A stretch of DNA of 64,000 nt from Eupeodes corollae (GCF_945859685.1 NC_079147.1:68540946-68604945), one strand, 5' to 3'; positions 1-11,758 are shown, counted from the first letter of the stretch. Numbers and translations are program-made. Notes: generated by a model not told the origin, from the sequence alone.

Positions 1-525
1 CTGCACTGTCTTATCAGATGCTCTATACTCGTTTCGCAGAGTCAATTTTTGCGAAGCATCACTTCTGAATTGATTCTAATTTTAAGTGATCTTCGATATG
101 TGATTTTGTCCCAGGTGTCTTAGGATATCCAGAAGTTTCTAGCTGTTGTCTGTCTGGGTGTAGTTTCAGTTCAAGCTTCAATGTAAGGGCTCTTAATTTG
201 GCCCCGCAAAGCATCTACCAGCATTTTCTATGAACGATGCTTTGTCGCCGAATGTGGTGACGAAATTACGACGTACATTAAGGTCACTTAGAACTCTTGT
301 GTTGAATCTTGGTCTCCTTGCTATACCCTCTGATCGACGCTGTACAGCAGCTGTTCGTAAGCGAAGCAAACTCAGTAGCAAGTGATGGTCACTACCTGCA
401 TCAGGCTTTCTTTTGTTACGAACATCGCACAGTGACTTCCTCCATTTCTGCTTTATAATGAAGTGATCGATTTGATTTTTGGTTCGACCATCAGGAGATT
501 CCCAGGAGATTTTGTGGCAGGTCTT
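1..525 (-). pseudogene. LINE endonuclease relic (RTE-like, second family)
   Basis: The minus strand from about 520 down to 190 reads as the C-terminal half of an APE-type endonuclease of a non-LTR retrotransposon. A block resembling 'SPDGRTKNQIDH' is followed by the catalytic-type motif 'GSDHHL' and then a linker ('RPRFNTRVLSDL'). Toward position 1 the sequence still resembles the linker between endonuclease and reverse transcriptase ('RNEYRASDKTVQ'). Frames shift several times, so it is dead. The wording differs from the abundant RTE family elsewhere in the window, so it is a separate family. The element continues beyond the left edge. The LINE assignment is firm; the clade (RTE-like) is inference. 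Confidence 0.7.
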
Positions 526-596
526 TAATTAAAACCTTTAAAATTTCCCATGATGATAATGATATCGCCCCCAGGACCACCGAGGTGGCGTTTCCT

Positions 597-865
597 AGCT
601 CTCTCCAGAGAGCAAATATAAGACCATCATTATCGTTTTGCTAAACGGTGCAGAAGCTTGGACTATGACAGAAGCAGATGATAGCACCTTGGGTAGTTTC
701 CAGAGAAGTGATCTTAAGCTGTACAGGATGTACAGCGATGTAGACTGAGGAGGTTTGGTCACATAGAGCGTATTCAAATGAATGTTCCAGCACACAGATG
801 ACAGCGCAGCCGAAAGTGACCCCACCAAACTTGGAGTGCGCAACTGGAAGAGAAGTTTTTTTTGT
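597..865 (+). pseudogene. RTE copy A: old 3' fragment
   Basis: This stretch aligns by eye, with many substitutions, to the C-terminal part of the RTE copy at 28,080-28,480. Shared landmarks are the 'ggtgcagaagc' block, the acidic 'AWTMT.AD.STLG' block and the 'acttggagtgcgcaactggaag' block in mutated form. It lacks the terminal TAAG repeats and has lost the middle segment. It is clearly older than the other copies in the window. It lies directly next to the unrelated LINE relic on its left. Confidence 0.75.
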
Positions 866-2785
866 ATTCCCCTTGTTCACACTAAAGAGTAGTGCGAAGT
901 AAGTATTTACTAGTGGAAACTCACTTTAAAATAAAAATCTATTCCAGGTTTGTTATTACAAACTAAGTGTTAGCGAGGTATTATGAAGTTGGAGTTCATA
1001 AACACATCGAAAACTCTGTAACGCTTTGGGAGTGTTCTTATACACATCAATGTTATACACAAAGTGTTGCTCTTTTTGTAAATAAATATAAATGTCAACT
1101 AGACAAACAGTCTTGTGAAATGTCAAAGTGACAGTTTATAAGTTATATGAACTGTTCGTTTTCCGCATAATTTTAACTAGGAAGTAAATTAAAATCAAAA
1201 GTCTTCGTGATGTATTTTGACGTTTGACACCATTCCAATTTAATTAAACATATGTAACTGGAATTCTACTTCAATCTAGCATTTTGAATCTTATATATTT
1301 GTTTCTTTCTCCATTCAAGGCCAGCTTATTTCGTTCGAACTAATAAATAAATTCCCTACTCAGAGAAAAATATTAAAAATAAATTCCAAAACCAAAAGTC
1401 CTTTTTGTTTTGCTGTTATATAAATTCATACTTTCAAACTTTGACACTCTATGATACATCATCAAAACAGTTTTTCTTATTATATAAATATAAACTTTTG
1501 TATACATACAAAGACATTTGTTCTTAATGGTCTTCTATTCTTCAATTCATTTAAATAATTTTGCAATAAAACCTATTGCGAAAAAAAAAATATTTTATTT
1601 TACATTTCACATTTTAACCCATAAAAGCAAAACTGAATGATGTTTCATTAAATTCGTTCCATGTTCTCTCATTAAGTTCACGATGTCACATCGGTCTCAG
1701 TTGTAGTCGTCGTCAAAGGCAATTTAAGAAGAAGGACCTTATCTGTCACGAGAAATCAACAAAGTAAAAAAAAATATCAGCCTTTTATATTTATAGTGAA
1801 GATTGAAGATGGTGCAGAGCAAATCAAAAGAAATATTAGTCTTCTTGAATATGAATATAATATAAGTGAATACAGTTAAAGCTCACTAAAATGGAGGACC
1901 TGTCATTCACAAACTGGTTTATATGAAAAAGTTGAATAAAGGTCGAATTTTCGACACAGCCTTTTTTCAGATACTATTTTTCAATATCAAATATTAATAA
2001 ATTTAAGAAAACAAATTTATTCGTGGGAAAAAAAATTGTAGGTGATACGAACTGTCAAACTTTATTTGCGTTCCACATTATCCACACTCGCAACGAATAA
2101 AATAATCGCTCGTACTTAACTAAAAAAATCCTTCTTGTTTTGGTTTCGGTGGTGAATGGTGTTCGTTCGCGACGAATCAAAAACTCTCATGTGAAAGAAA
2201 TGTCAAAATCGACGAATATTCGTTCATTCGTTGGTCGTTGGTCGTGCTCATGTGAATAGTGCTTAATTCAAAACGAACATCCAAACTTGTCTTAAAAGTG
2301 ACAGTTCGTGAAAACAAACAAAGCAAATACGCTTAAACGGACCTTTTAATTGGAATTCCGAACTGTTCGCTGGAACATTCCATCCAATGGTTTTATAAGA
2401 ATAATTGTTCAGATGTTCTATGAATTTACCAAATTGTTAAAAGTTGAAGTAGCGGTGATTTTACCTTAAGGAAACTGTTAAGAGATAGAAAGATGTTAAA
2501 ATTGTTTTAAATAATGTATTTTAATCCATCTTTCAAGCTTAGTGAATTGCTAAAAATGGCTTTAATATTAACTAAATCTTAACTTGTAACTTGTCAAATG
2601 TGTTTTCTACTTAATCGACCATTGACTGATGTGATCACTTCGAGAAGTCAAATCTCACTCCAATAAAATTCTAGATTAAGTTTTAAAGACCTAGTTGGAA
2701 AAGGTTTGGATTTCTAATTTAAGGCTCAAATTAATTTAAAACATTTATCAGAAAAAAACTGAAAAAGCTACAACATTGCCGGAAG
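866..2785. other. Unassigned AT-rich sequence
   Basis: No gene or recognisable element is seen. The stretch is very AT-rich and contains many copies of TGTCAAA and its complement TTTGACA (for example near 1,120, 1,218, 1,440, 2,055, 2,200 and 2,595), often next to GACAGTT. Around 2,150-2,260 there is a cluster of CGACGAA and TTCGTTCG-type words. No open frame looks like protein. Confidence 0.5.
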
Positions 2786-2876
2786 ATACGGTTACCCATT
2801 TCGCGGTTTAAAATAATGGGCCTGAAATTCGACATCTGTCAAACTTAGTTGTTATTATTAAATCAATTTTTTCAGT
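2786..2876 (+). repeat. Short unclassified repeat, copy 1
   Basis: About 90 bp beginning near 'ggttacccattt' and including 'aattcgacatctgtcaaact' recur in inverted orientation at 49,880-49,975. The first third also recurs at 42,135-42,168. Identity is roughly 80 percent by eye. No terminal repeats or coding potential are visible. It may be the end of a longer non-autonomous element whose other end is not in this window. Confidence 0.6.
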
Positions 2877-2933
2877 TGAAATTGGTTGCCGAAGACCCGA
2901 TTGCATTGATTAATCTTCTTTGTCACGAACTAG

Positions 2934-4050
2934 GGATGTTCAAATGGTAGACATGTGCATTCAAGAGGACACAAGCGTCCACAGGTTTTTCTCAAAACCC
3001 ACCTCTGTGTATCAACTCCTACTCTCACCTCCCCGCTGTGAACATCGGGTGCCTAGTACCTCAACTGGAGATTGGGTTCCAACCCCAGTGGAACGTTGTT
3101 GGGGGTAGCAAACGAGAGAGGAGGAGAGGTGTTTCCACTAAGGCACCTATCCTTATCCAGGCGGCAGCGGACGAATTCTCGAGATGGAATCAACGGTGGC
3201 GTCTACAGTTCCAGTAAGGTTGAACTACTTAGTGAGCACCTTATAGGGCTTCTTCGACATATTCGGAGCCCAGGCCTGTAAGGAGCGGTTTATCCGGCTC
3301 CACTCCCTTGGAGTTATACTAAGGATCTCTCCAGGTTGGGGGTTGTGCCATCGTGGTGACTTCCTGGCCACGTAAAAACATCATAGTTTCGAAGCACCAA
3401 CAAGCCTCGGATAGGGACGGATTCACTGTTGACAAACCACGCAAACGAAATAAGGACAACGAACTTCGGATATGTACGTCGAATGTTAGGTCCCATAACA
3501 GACCACGTGCAGCCGAACAATTAGTGGAAGCCCTAAACTGCTGCAAGGCAGATATTACAGCCATCCAAGAAGTGAGATGGGATGGACCGGGCAAACGCGA
3601 ACTAAAAGACTGCGATATCTACTACGGCGACTGCTACCGAGAACAAAGACAGCGTCTATTTGGGTGTGGATTTGTTGTTGGAACTAGACTCAGGCAAAAA
3701 GTCTTGAGTTTCAACAGTGTGAGCAAGTGCATCACGACAATCCGCATCAAGGCTAAATTAGCCAACATAAGCCTTATATGCGCGCATGCCCCAACAGAGG
3801 AGAAAGATGAAGACACCAAAGACATATTTTTCGAGCTCTTGGGCAAGACATGAGCAGTGCCCTGGCTATGACATTAAAATTGTCTTAGGAGATTTTAATG
3901 CCAAGCTAGGAAGAGAAGACATCTTTGGTGGCACAATTGGGAGATACAGCCTGCACGACACTACCTCCGACAACCGATTCAGGCTGGTCAATTTCGCTGC
4001 GGGGCGAGACGTTCTAGTAGCTAGTACGCAATTCACGCATCTTAATATCC
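2934..4050 (+). mobile_element. RTE copy B: 5' UTR and endonuclease
   Basis: The start matches that of copy D at 25,117 ('gatgttcaaatggtagacat'), so it is probably the true 5' end. After a leader of about 450 bp, the APE endonuclease is readable from about 3,440: 'RICTSNVRS', 'ITAIQEVRWDG', 'CGFVVG', 'LICAHAPTEEK', then after a frame change near 3,840 'IVLGDFNAKLG' and 'NRFRLVNFA'. These are the N/E, Y/R and GDFN parts of the endonuclease fold. The copy stops abruptly at about 4,050, just before the 'HKGTW' block seen in copies D and H, and copia sequence follows. Endonuclease cleaves target DNA for target-primed reverse transcription; this copy is dead. Confidence 0.88.
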
Positions 4051-4056
4051 ACTTAA

Positions 4057-4865
4057 ACATAAATCTGAAGTATTTGAAAAGTTAAAAGAATACATTGCAA
4101 TGATTAAGAACACAATGAATAAGAAACCAAAGATTATAAGATCAGATAGAGGAGAGGAGTACACCGGAAGCAACATGGTTGACTATCTTAAACAAGAAGG
4201 TATAATTATACAATATACGACAGGTTACTCACCGGAACAAAATGGAGTAGCTGAGCGGAAGAATCGTTCACTTGTTGAGATGTCACAATATATGCTTTCT
4301 GATTGACAACTTCCGAAAATTCTATGGGGTGAAGCCATATCTACAGCAAACTACATACAGAACAGGCTTATAACTAGATCTACAGGAAAAACATCATATG
4401 AAAGATGGTTTGAGGAAATACCAGATTTGACACATTTTATAATTTTCGGACAGGAAGCTTTCGTTTATATTCCAAAGATTAAGCGAAAAAAGTTTGACAA
4501 TAAATCAGTAAAGATGATTTTTGTGGGTTATGACTCGAATTCAAAAGCTTATCGTATGCTTCAAAGGAATAATCGCATACATATATCAAGAGACGTTACT
4601 TTCATCAAACAAGGATGTATAGAAAACAGATCAGATACAGAAGAGAAGTATACAGACAAGTTACAGAAAGATCAAGAAAAATATATGTTTATTGAATTCT
4701 CACAGCCAAAAATAAAACAACAAGATACTGACGGTTTAAATTCATCTTTTCACAGCCTTATAGATGAAAATGTTTATGATGAAGAAACAAACCAGCAACG
4801 ACAAGAACCAGAAACTAACCAGCAAGTACAAGAACCAGAAACAGACCAGCTAAGACAAGAGCTTA
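4057..4865 (+). pseudogene. Copia integrase fragment and linker
   Basis: The frame carries the integrase core signatures 'IIRSDRGEEY' (second catalytic Asp) and 'EQNGVAERKNR' (catalytic Glu), then the post-core 'W.EA...A.YI.NR' region and the 'FG..A.V.IP' GAG-pol-like block. An in-frame TGA at about 4,304-4,306 interrupts it; the frame reopens to about 4,999. At 4,783-4,865 the linker has three imperfect units of about 27 bp encoding a motif like 'ETNQQ.QEP'. Integrase inserts the cDNA in the nucleus. The first catalytic Asp and the zinc-binding domain are missing. Confidence 0.85.
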
Positions 4866-4968
4866 GAAGAACTGAAAGGATAACAAAAGGCATACCACAC
4901 CGGTCAAGTACATCAATCAAATTCAAGATGCAGATCCAGTCACATATAAAGAAGCTATTTGTGGACCC

Positions 4969-5270
4969 GATCTCATTTATGTTGATAATGTTCTTATAGG
5001 ATCAAATGATGAAGATATAATTAAATTTAAAGAAGATCTTTCGGAATAAGAGATTTGGGATCAATTCAAAATTATTTAGGACTGGAAGTTGAAAGAGAAG
5101 AAAGTGGTGTAATTTCAATTTCCCAGTCGAGTTACATTGATAATATTGTAGTAGAAACCGGACTTTTAGAAGCTAAACCATCAACTATACCAATTGAACC
5201 ATCCTATGGAAAATCAAACAAAACACAGAAGGGGAATAGTAGTGTCAATATTCCGAATAACCACGAAATC
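4969..5270 (+). pseudogene. Copia reverse transcriptase C-terminal fragment
   Basis: Reads 'LIYVDNVLIGS', the copia active-site box with Asp changed to Asn at the second catalytic position. After a frameshift near 5,048 comes 'SIQNYLGLEVER' and 'ISQSSYIDNI', both typical of copia pol. Everything between the integrase linker (about 4,930) and this box, that is most of the RT fingers and palm, has been deleted. Not functional. Confidence 0.85.
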
Positions 5271-5399
5271 TCCTTCTATAAATTATTCAATTGGGGGTCG
5301 ATAATTTCTAGCAATGATCTCCGAATTCTAATCTAATCTAATCTGTGAACTTTCAATGTTCTTTAAAGCATTCATTCGCATACTATCAAGACATTGATC

Positions 5400-5577
5400 A
5401 CTTGATTCAAACCTATTATTATTCAGTAAGAACATCAATTTCTATTCCTCTTTGTTGTACCCCAAATAACAATTTAGAAGGAATCTGTCCAGTGGCTGAA
5501 TGAACGGAATTATTTACAGCATACTCAATTTTCGTTAGCATCTTGGTCCAATCAGAGTGTTGTATAATCATACAGCT
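5400..5577 (-). pseudogene. Gypsy integrase C-terminal scrap
   Basis: The minus strand reads 'WTKMLTKIEYAVNNS', then 'HSATGQIPSKLLFG', which is the region just after the integrase catalytic core of Ty3/gypsy elements (compare the common 'A.N...H..TG.SP..L.FG' pattern). It abuts the RNase H fragment at 5,577-5,579, so the catalytic core and zinc finger have been deleted. Confidence 0.75.
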
Positions 5578-5578
5578 C

Positions 5579-7096
5579 CTATTTCAGAGCCCATCGAGCT
5601 ATGTGCGGAACTGGCTTTTGCCTTTCTAAATTTAATGCTAAAGAATCACAATCTGTGATAACTCGTAACGGAATGACATCCAAATAAGTATGGAACTCGT
5701 CTAAAGAATAAATTATTACCAAGGTTTCCAATTCATAGCAAGGAAATTTATATTTAGACTCAGTAGTTGCTTTCGAAAAGAAGGCAAATGGATGGAATAT
5801 ACCATCATCTTGTCGCTTCATGAGAATTCCACCGTAGCCAAGCGAACTATTACATTACAATGCAGTTCTGTTTCTTTTTCTGGACTAAATATTGACAGAA
5901 GAGGACGCGTTATCAATTTACTACAGAGAAGCTTAAAGGTGTCAACACATTTTGCATCGAAATTAAACGGAATGTTTGGTTAAGTCAAATCTCTTAATGG
6001 CTTTGCAATGGCTGAAAAAGACGGAATAAATCGTCGGAAGTAGGAAAATAATATTAAACATTTTTGTAGCTCTTTAACATTTTTCGGAATCCGAAGATGC
6101 TTAATTGCAGTCAATTGATGATTATTTGGCCGGATGCCTTTTGAACTCACAGTGTAACCTAAATATTCAATTTCTTCATAACAAAATTTGCATTTACTCG
6201 TTTTAATATCAAGCCAATCGCCTTAAAACTCTTTAGAGAAGTACAATATGTTCTTCAATAGTCGCAGTTGCTAACGTAATGTCATCAAAATAAACTACTG
6301 CGGAACCTTCATCAATAAACTGACGTAAAATAAATATCATAAACCTATAAAAATAATTTAATAAATATGATTTAAAATCATGAAAAATTAGTATAAAAAT
6401 ATACCAGCATGGTAATGGTTGGGCTCATCAGAAGATGACCATTACACCTTGTCTTGACGCATATTTTCTCGAATAAATCGAGAATCCATATAATATGAGC
6501 TAGATAGAGCTACTGTGAATTATACGTTCAGGAAATAAAAATTCGGCTGTTAACAGTCAAACATTTCATTTTCTATCAAAATAAGCCGGACCTTTTTTAA
6601 ACCAAAAGGCAATCTCGTATATTCATAATGTCCATCAGGAGTTACAAATGCGGTAGATTGTATTGAATCTTCGTCAATCGGGATATGATGGAAACCATTT
6701 CTTAGATCCAAAAAGGTAAAACATTTCTTTCCATCCAATCTCCCCAAACAATCGTCTATTAATGGGATAGGAAAACTATCTCGCACAAGAATCTTATTTA
6801 ATGGTCGATAATCAACGCATAGGCTTTTGTCATTATCTTTTTTTGACTAAAACTAAGGTTAAAGCATATGGAGATTCACTAGGTCTTATTATTCCTTTTC
6901 CTAGAAAATCTTGTACTTGTTTATCAACAATTTTCTTGTCAGAAAAAGATAGTCTCCGCGGAGGATAACTAATGGGCATATTAGAGGTAAGACAAAGTGT
7001 CATAGAAAAATCGTGCTTAATAGCTGGAATACTGTCAAGATCTAAATATTCGGAACGAACGATCTCGTGTATTCTTGCTATATTTTCGGAACTCAA
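5579..7096 (-). pseudogene. Gypsy reverse transcriptase and RNase H
   Basis: Right to left on the minus strand: pre-RT and fingers (7,096-6,833, with 'PISYPPRRLSFSDK' and 'GIIRPSESPYA'), palm (6,786-6,575, 'FTFLDLRNGFHHIPI', 'RLPFGLKK'), active-site box 'YFDD' at 6,281-6,292, thumb and connection ('EIEYLGYTVSSKGI', 'FSYFRRFIPSFS', about 6,180-5,960), then RNase H (5,821-5,579; 'PFAFFSK', 'YPCYELETL'-like, 'VITDCDSL'). The order and motifs are those of Ty3/gypsy pol. The palm is split between 'AYFDR' and 'ILRQFIDEG' by an unrelated segment (6,343-6,562). Several frameshifts; inactive. Confidence 0.9.
6343..6562. repeat. 220-bp insertion with hairpin in gypsy RT
   Basis: This AT-rich segment separates two pieces of RT that are adjacent in related elements, so it was inserted or duplicated there. 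It contains a hairpin: 'gtaatggt' (6,411-6,418) pairs with 'accattac' (6,439-6,446), and 'catc' pairs with 'gatg' inside the loop. No terminal inverted repeats or flanking duplication could be defined. It has no coding potential. It may be a short non-autonomous element or an LTR scrap. Confidence 0.45.
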
Positions 7097-7499
7097 GTTT
7101 GGATTTATGTCATACTTATCTTGCGTTTCTTCAAATATATTTATCTATAGCAAACACATAAGGTAATTGATGATTTTCAACGTGTTTAAGCTCATCACAT
7201 GAAGCAATAATAAAGCAGACTGCATAATGAACAATGGCCTGACATATCGGGATAATGTTTAGCTAATGAGTTGTACACACAATGTACTCGTAACACTTCA
7301 TCATTAATTTTTATTTTATTTGAATCTGAATTTAAATTAATTTCAATTTTCGGTTTCGTTACAGTATTAGGATTAAGATAAAGCTTGATTTGAAACGATT
7401 GTAAAAAAACCAACAGAACTGGATAAGGAATACAAGAGTCCGGAACAACATAAATTATTTTTTTTTTTTAAATATCATTAAATCCTATTTTAACGTAAG

Positions 7500-7740
7500 A
7501 AACTTCATATGTGCTAACAGGTAAACTACCTACTCCGTAGTGTCCAGTTGGTCTCAGATTATTGCAATGCAAGCCGATCGGAATCTCGGAAAGCTTAATT
7601 AAACTTATTGGACTACCGGTATCAAAAAGAGAAAGATATGTGTTACAATACGGAACAGAATCACTAGTAGGAAAAACAACACTTACAGAATTTACTTCTT
7701 TACAAATTGTAGTGTATAGATCCTATAAATGATTTACTAG
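7500..7740 (-). pseudogene. Gypsy retropepsin fragment
   Basis: The minus strand carries 'SLFDTGSPISLIK' with the aspartic protease DTG triad encoded at 7,612-7,623, followed by 'TGHYGVGSLPVSTYE', a plausible beta-strand region of a retropepsin. It lies between gag zinc knuckle and RT, as expected for Ty3/gypsy. The enzyme processes the Gag-Pol polyprotein. Frames around it are broken. Confidence 0.75.
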
Positions 7741-8091
7741 ATTGTGTTAAATTCACACAATGATATCTTATTATTTAGAACTATAACATAAACATATTTG
7801 TCCGTATAAACTAGGCCTAAATAGTATGTGTAAATTGATCATCGGTTGTGTTGCTGAACGCACTCATTGATCCAGGAGAAGTTTGACATATACCTACACA
7901 TTGAACATGACACTTATTTTACATTACTGGACGGAGGCATCTCGTGGACGGATTACGGATATACGAGTACTACACAAACCTTGAAATCGGATAAGGCATC
8001 CGAATCATAATGGTCTTGATTAGGGCCGGAACAGAATTCTTCAATCAATGCAATAGTGCGTGCATTTTTTTTTTGGGGGGGGGGCTAACTT

Positions 8092-8690
8092 CGGGCAATC
8101 CTTCACAATATGAACTGTTGGACCACTTCTGAAGCATGATCCTTTTTGACGTTTGGGATGTTGACAAGAAGTGGAAAATCTCCCATGCCAGAGCAATTCG
8201 TCGCTTTAATGCAGAACTAGCTTAAGTCCAAAATTTAGAATTTAAGTTTTTTGTATGAGAAGAAAGCCAGTTGCATTTTGCGCGTGCCTGTATGATGATC
8301 GTGTATAAACGTGCAGGCGTTCGTTCACAGTTTTAATTGTACGATATAAGCCTATGTCCTAAGCCTTTTTTTCTCTGTCCACTTTATGGGCTTTAAAAAT
8401 CTTATAGCCTAAGTCCACAATTAGGACATAGTTTAGTATTGCACAAAGAAAATTAATAATGTGTGTTCCTTTCTGCATTATATTTGTATTGACCTAGGAT
8501 ACTTGTGCCAGTGAGTGAAGTTTTAAGGTTAAGTTCGTTAATTTTAATAGGATAAGATTGTAGCATTGAACAAGCATTTTTTCGAAGTCACCAACGGAAA
8601 AATTGACTTGAGGTTTCGATTCATTTTGATGTTGGGCAACTTGTGCTGAATATGATGCGGAATTTTTTGGTCTGTTAACTTAAAATTAGA
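8092..8690 (-). pseudogene. Gypsy gag C-terminal part with degenerate zinc knuckle
   Basis: The minus strand at 8,136-8,092 reads 'CFRSGPTVHIVKDCP', a CX2CX4HX4C nucleocapsid knuckle in which the second Cys has become Ser. Upstream (8,690-8,560) a Q/S-rich gag-like stretch is readable ('SASYSAQVAQHQNESKPQV'). It continues the gag at 11,765-12,508 across the LINE insertion. A segment at about 8,235-8,450 does not read as gag and holds an 11-bp inverted repeat ('ctatgtcctaa' at 8,352 and its complement at 8,422), possibly a further small insert. Confidence 0.65.
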
Positions 8691-9040
8691 AACATTTTAT
8701 TCATTCATTTTTTCATTTCCAACTTAAAACTAGTACAATAGCAAGTGTAAAAAAGGAATAAATAATTGCTATGATTCTTTAACTTAAAAGTTAGTATTGA
8801 ATGATACTTTGTGATTTAATTTTACAATAATTAGAAACTGTTGTGGGGTGACAATCAGTAATACAAATAATAAAACAATGGTTCAATGAGTTAAGTAAAT
8901 CAATAAATATTTCAAAGATAGTATAACTGAATATAAAAAGAGTAGGTATATACATACATTCATAGGTACTTAATAATTCATCATAAAATTCAGGCAAAAA
9001 TAACAACAAAATGGTATGATTATAAAACTTGATTCACAAT

Positions 9041-10767
9041 TCAATAATAGTTATCAATAGAATTTAAATCAGTTGTAAAAAGCCAGTCTTTTACTTTTTT
9101 TAAGAAATAGTTTAAGTTTTCAATTGTTCTTATAGACAAAGGTAATTTATCAAATGACTTTGGTGCTGCGGCAGTATAAAAGTTAGAGAAATGAGTCTTA
9201 TGGGCAGTGGGTTCATTGACAGGGTGCATGTTGTTTATTCTTAGATTATATAACTGCGAGTTTCTACTAGGAATATTACCGCTTTGCTTGAAAAATAAGA
9301 TGTTTTTTAGAAATCAATAACGGTCTAAAAGTATTTGCACAGGAACCACCCCAACTAGATAACCAATATTGTAGTTTAGAGTGCGCAAGATCTTTATATA
9401 TTGAAGTTAGAACCTTTTTAGAGCAGAATGGTTTTAAAAGATACATTTTTCGCGTTATGAGCATCAAATGATTCTTGATGTTGTAACTATGATCTTTTCA
9501 ATTAGGGTTTGAATCAATTGTTACACGTAAATATTTAAAATTATTCACAGAATCAATTTCAAAACAAGAATTGGAACAGGAATATTTATGTTGAAAATTA
9601 GGTTTACTACAATTGTGAATTGGAAAGCTTAATTGCCTACAACGCGAAGAATGAAAAAATATATTGTGATTACAGACTGGATGGCCAGATGTTTTAAAAG
9701 TCATGAATTCAGTTTGTTCACTAATTATTAACTTATGGTTAGAAACTAAGTTCTTAGAACTTCGACATCTTCTTCAATTAGTAAAACACAATTAAAATCC
9801 GAATTAGACTGGTAGGTAAATGATATATCATCAGCAAATGCCGTCGAAAGGCCATTTAATCGAAGCTTAAAAATAGAGTTAATATATATATTAGGAAAAA
9901 TAAAGGGCCGAGTACAGATCCCTGTGGTACTCCATTTTTTAAAAAACGAGCTTCACTTTGTGTACCGTTCATAATAACTTTTTGAACTCTTCCCTCTAAG
10001 TATGATTTTAACAACAACTTACCTAAAAGTAAATCGTGGTCAACCATATCAAATGCTTTTGTCATATCAATGAAGAGATTTATTGTTAATCAAACTGCCA
10101 TAAAGCTGACTGCATAGCCTAAGAATTGCATCTTCGGTTGGTTTTCCTGAACGAAAACCAAATTGATTTTCACTAAAAAACTTAAAGTTTTTCAAAATTT
10201 TTTGAAAAAGTAGAAAGAATAGAAATAGGTCGGTAGCTAACCATATTTTTCTTATCTCCCTTTTTAAAGAGGGGAATAACCTCAGCGCATTTAAATTGTT
10301 CAGGAAAACAGCCCTGTTCAACACTTAAGTTAAATATGTAACTCAAAACATCTGAAACATAGAATGCAATTTTTTTAAGAACGTTACTAGATATTCCATC
10401 TGAAGTGCAAGAATTTTTATTTTTTAAAGCTAGAATTATTTTGTAGGTTTCAAAAAAAGGTTATAGAATTAAACGCAAAGCTATTTGATTGTATGAATTC
10501 AGCATCTGGACAATGTTGATTATAACAATCACAATCATCACCGGTATTACTAGATGGCTTCAATATTTCAGATATTTCAGTAAAATATTCATTAAATTTA
10601 TTCGATATACAGTTAACATCAGTTAGAGGAACATTATTAACTACAATAGTTTTTATTACGTTTGGCTTTTTTGTTTTACCTAAAATGCTGTCAACAGCCT
10701 TCCATTCATCTTTTATATTGCCTTTTGATTTTTCAAATGAGTTACAATAATACTTTTCGCGAGCCAA
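9041..10767 (-). pseudogene. LINE reverse transcriptase and C-terminal region
   Basis: Minus strand: linker 10,767-10,450; RT start 'FKKGDKKNMVSYRPIS' (about 10,270-10,215); 'NQFGFRSGKPTEDAI'; 'FIDMTKAFDMVDHDLL'; 'GVPQGSVLGPLFFLIY' (10,065-9,856); the catalytic box 'AFADDISFTY' (Asp-Asp at about 9,827-9,835); then palm/thumb pieces to 9,276 and a C-terminal 'KSFDKLPLSIRTI' block (9,229-9,041). Catalytic Asp residues are intact, but frameshifts separate nearly every block. About 350 bp of AT-rich 3' UTR follow to 8,691. Confidence 0.87.
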
Positions 10768-10862
10768 TTCAACATTTGTACTAACAGCTTTACAAAGTAT
10801 GAGGTAATACTTTTTTAGCTTTACATTATTTGGATGTTTTTTTTTAATTTGCTTGGAGACAC

Positions 10863-11758
10863 TTACTCATCCAAGGCTTTAGATTTTTTTTTATTAGAAT
10901 TTTGTATCGACGCAGAAGAAAATGGCTCTATATGTTTTTGCAAGATTGTGATAAAAATAGAAAACGAAGTTGATGGGTCCGTTTCCGAATAAACCTGATC
11001 CCAAAACTCATGCTTCCGCAATAACATGTAATCGGTGGTATAGTGCTCTTTTCTTTGTGTTACTGAAGTAGAATTCAGATTATTTTGTAACTCATTAAAT
11101 AAAATGATCGATTTATGATCAGTAATATTTAGGTCAAGAACACTTCCAAAATTGCTGACTTTAAAACGAGTTAAAATGTGGTCAATGCAAGTACTTGAAG
11201 ATTTAGTTACGCGAGTTGGTTCATTAATAATTCCCTTTAGACCATTAGAAACCATAAGAAACAAATAATTATCACTGTCTTTGTCGGATACGTTTAAGAT
11301 ATCAATGTTAATATCCCCAATCAAAATTAAATTACAAGTCTTATTTATACAAAGAATTTGACTGAGTTACTCTATAAACAAACTTTTACTAAACGCGTGC
11401 AATCTGTAGAAACATAACATTGTATAGTTTTCGTTTTGATAAAAAAACGACAACTTTACAACATCCGCGCTGCAAATGCCGATTTTTGAGGGAATTGGTG
11501 AACAAAATTTTCATCAATGTAAACTGCAACACCACCTGACGAATAAGATTAATTGCAACAACTAAAAACCGCATAACCCGGTATATTATAAAAGCTCATT
11601 CCACTCTCATAAACCCAAATCTCTGTAAGAACTATTATAGCTGGCAATTTTTTAAATGACTCAATGTGAGCTAGAAAATTAGAAAAAAATTTTCTGAGAC
11701 TACGGATGTTTTGTTGTATACAAAAGCAATCATCTATAAAACTACTAAAAACTGGCAC
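10863..11758 (-). pseudogene. LINE APE endonuclease domain
   Basis: Minus strand: 'IQQNIRSLRKFF' (N-terminal N/Q motif), 'IIVLTEIWV' (catalytic Glu), 'PGYAVF', then, after frame changes, 'MIGDINIDIL' (the GDFN-type motif), 'STCIDHILTRF' and 'NITDHKSIILF' (catalytic Asp-His). All key endonuclease motifs are visible but spread over three frames. Between 11,324 and 11,549 frameshifts and stops break the frame. The protein would nick chromosomal DNA to prime reverse transcription. Confidence 0.85.

Larger units (their letters stand above)
4051..5325 (+). mobile_element. Ty1/copia retrotransposon remnant
   Basis: An internally deleted copia-type pol fragment with no LTRs visible. It carries the second half of integrase (about 4,057-4,620), an integrase-RT linker and the end of reverse transcriptase (about 4,969-5,270). 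It is joined directly to a truncated RTE on the left and to the gypsy remnant on the right, where the junction has three TCTAA-type units (about 5,327-5,345). Both junctions look like old deletions or insertions, since no target duplication is apparent. Confidence 0.88.

Noticed and set aside
595..880. Minus-strand frames of about 80 codons as genes
   Set aside because: They are antisense shadows of the old RTE fragment on the plus strand.
6405..6450. Hammerhead ribozyme (CTGATGAG word on minus strand)
   Set aside because: The required GAAA element and matching stems are not found at the right distance; only a simple hairpin is supported.
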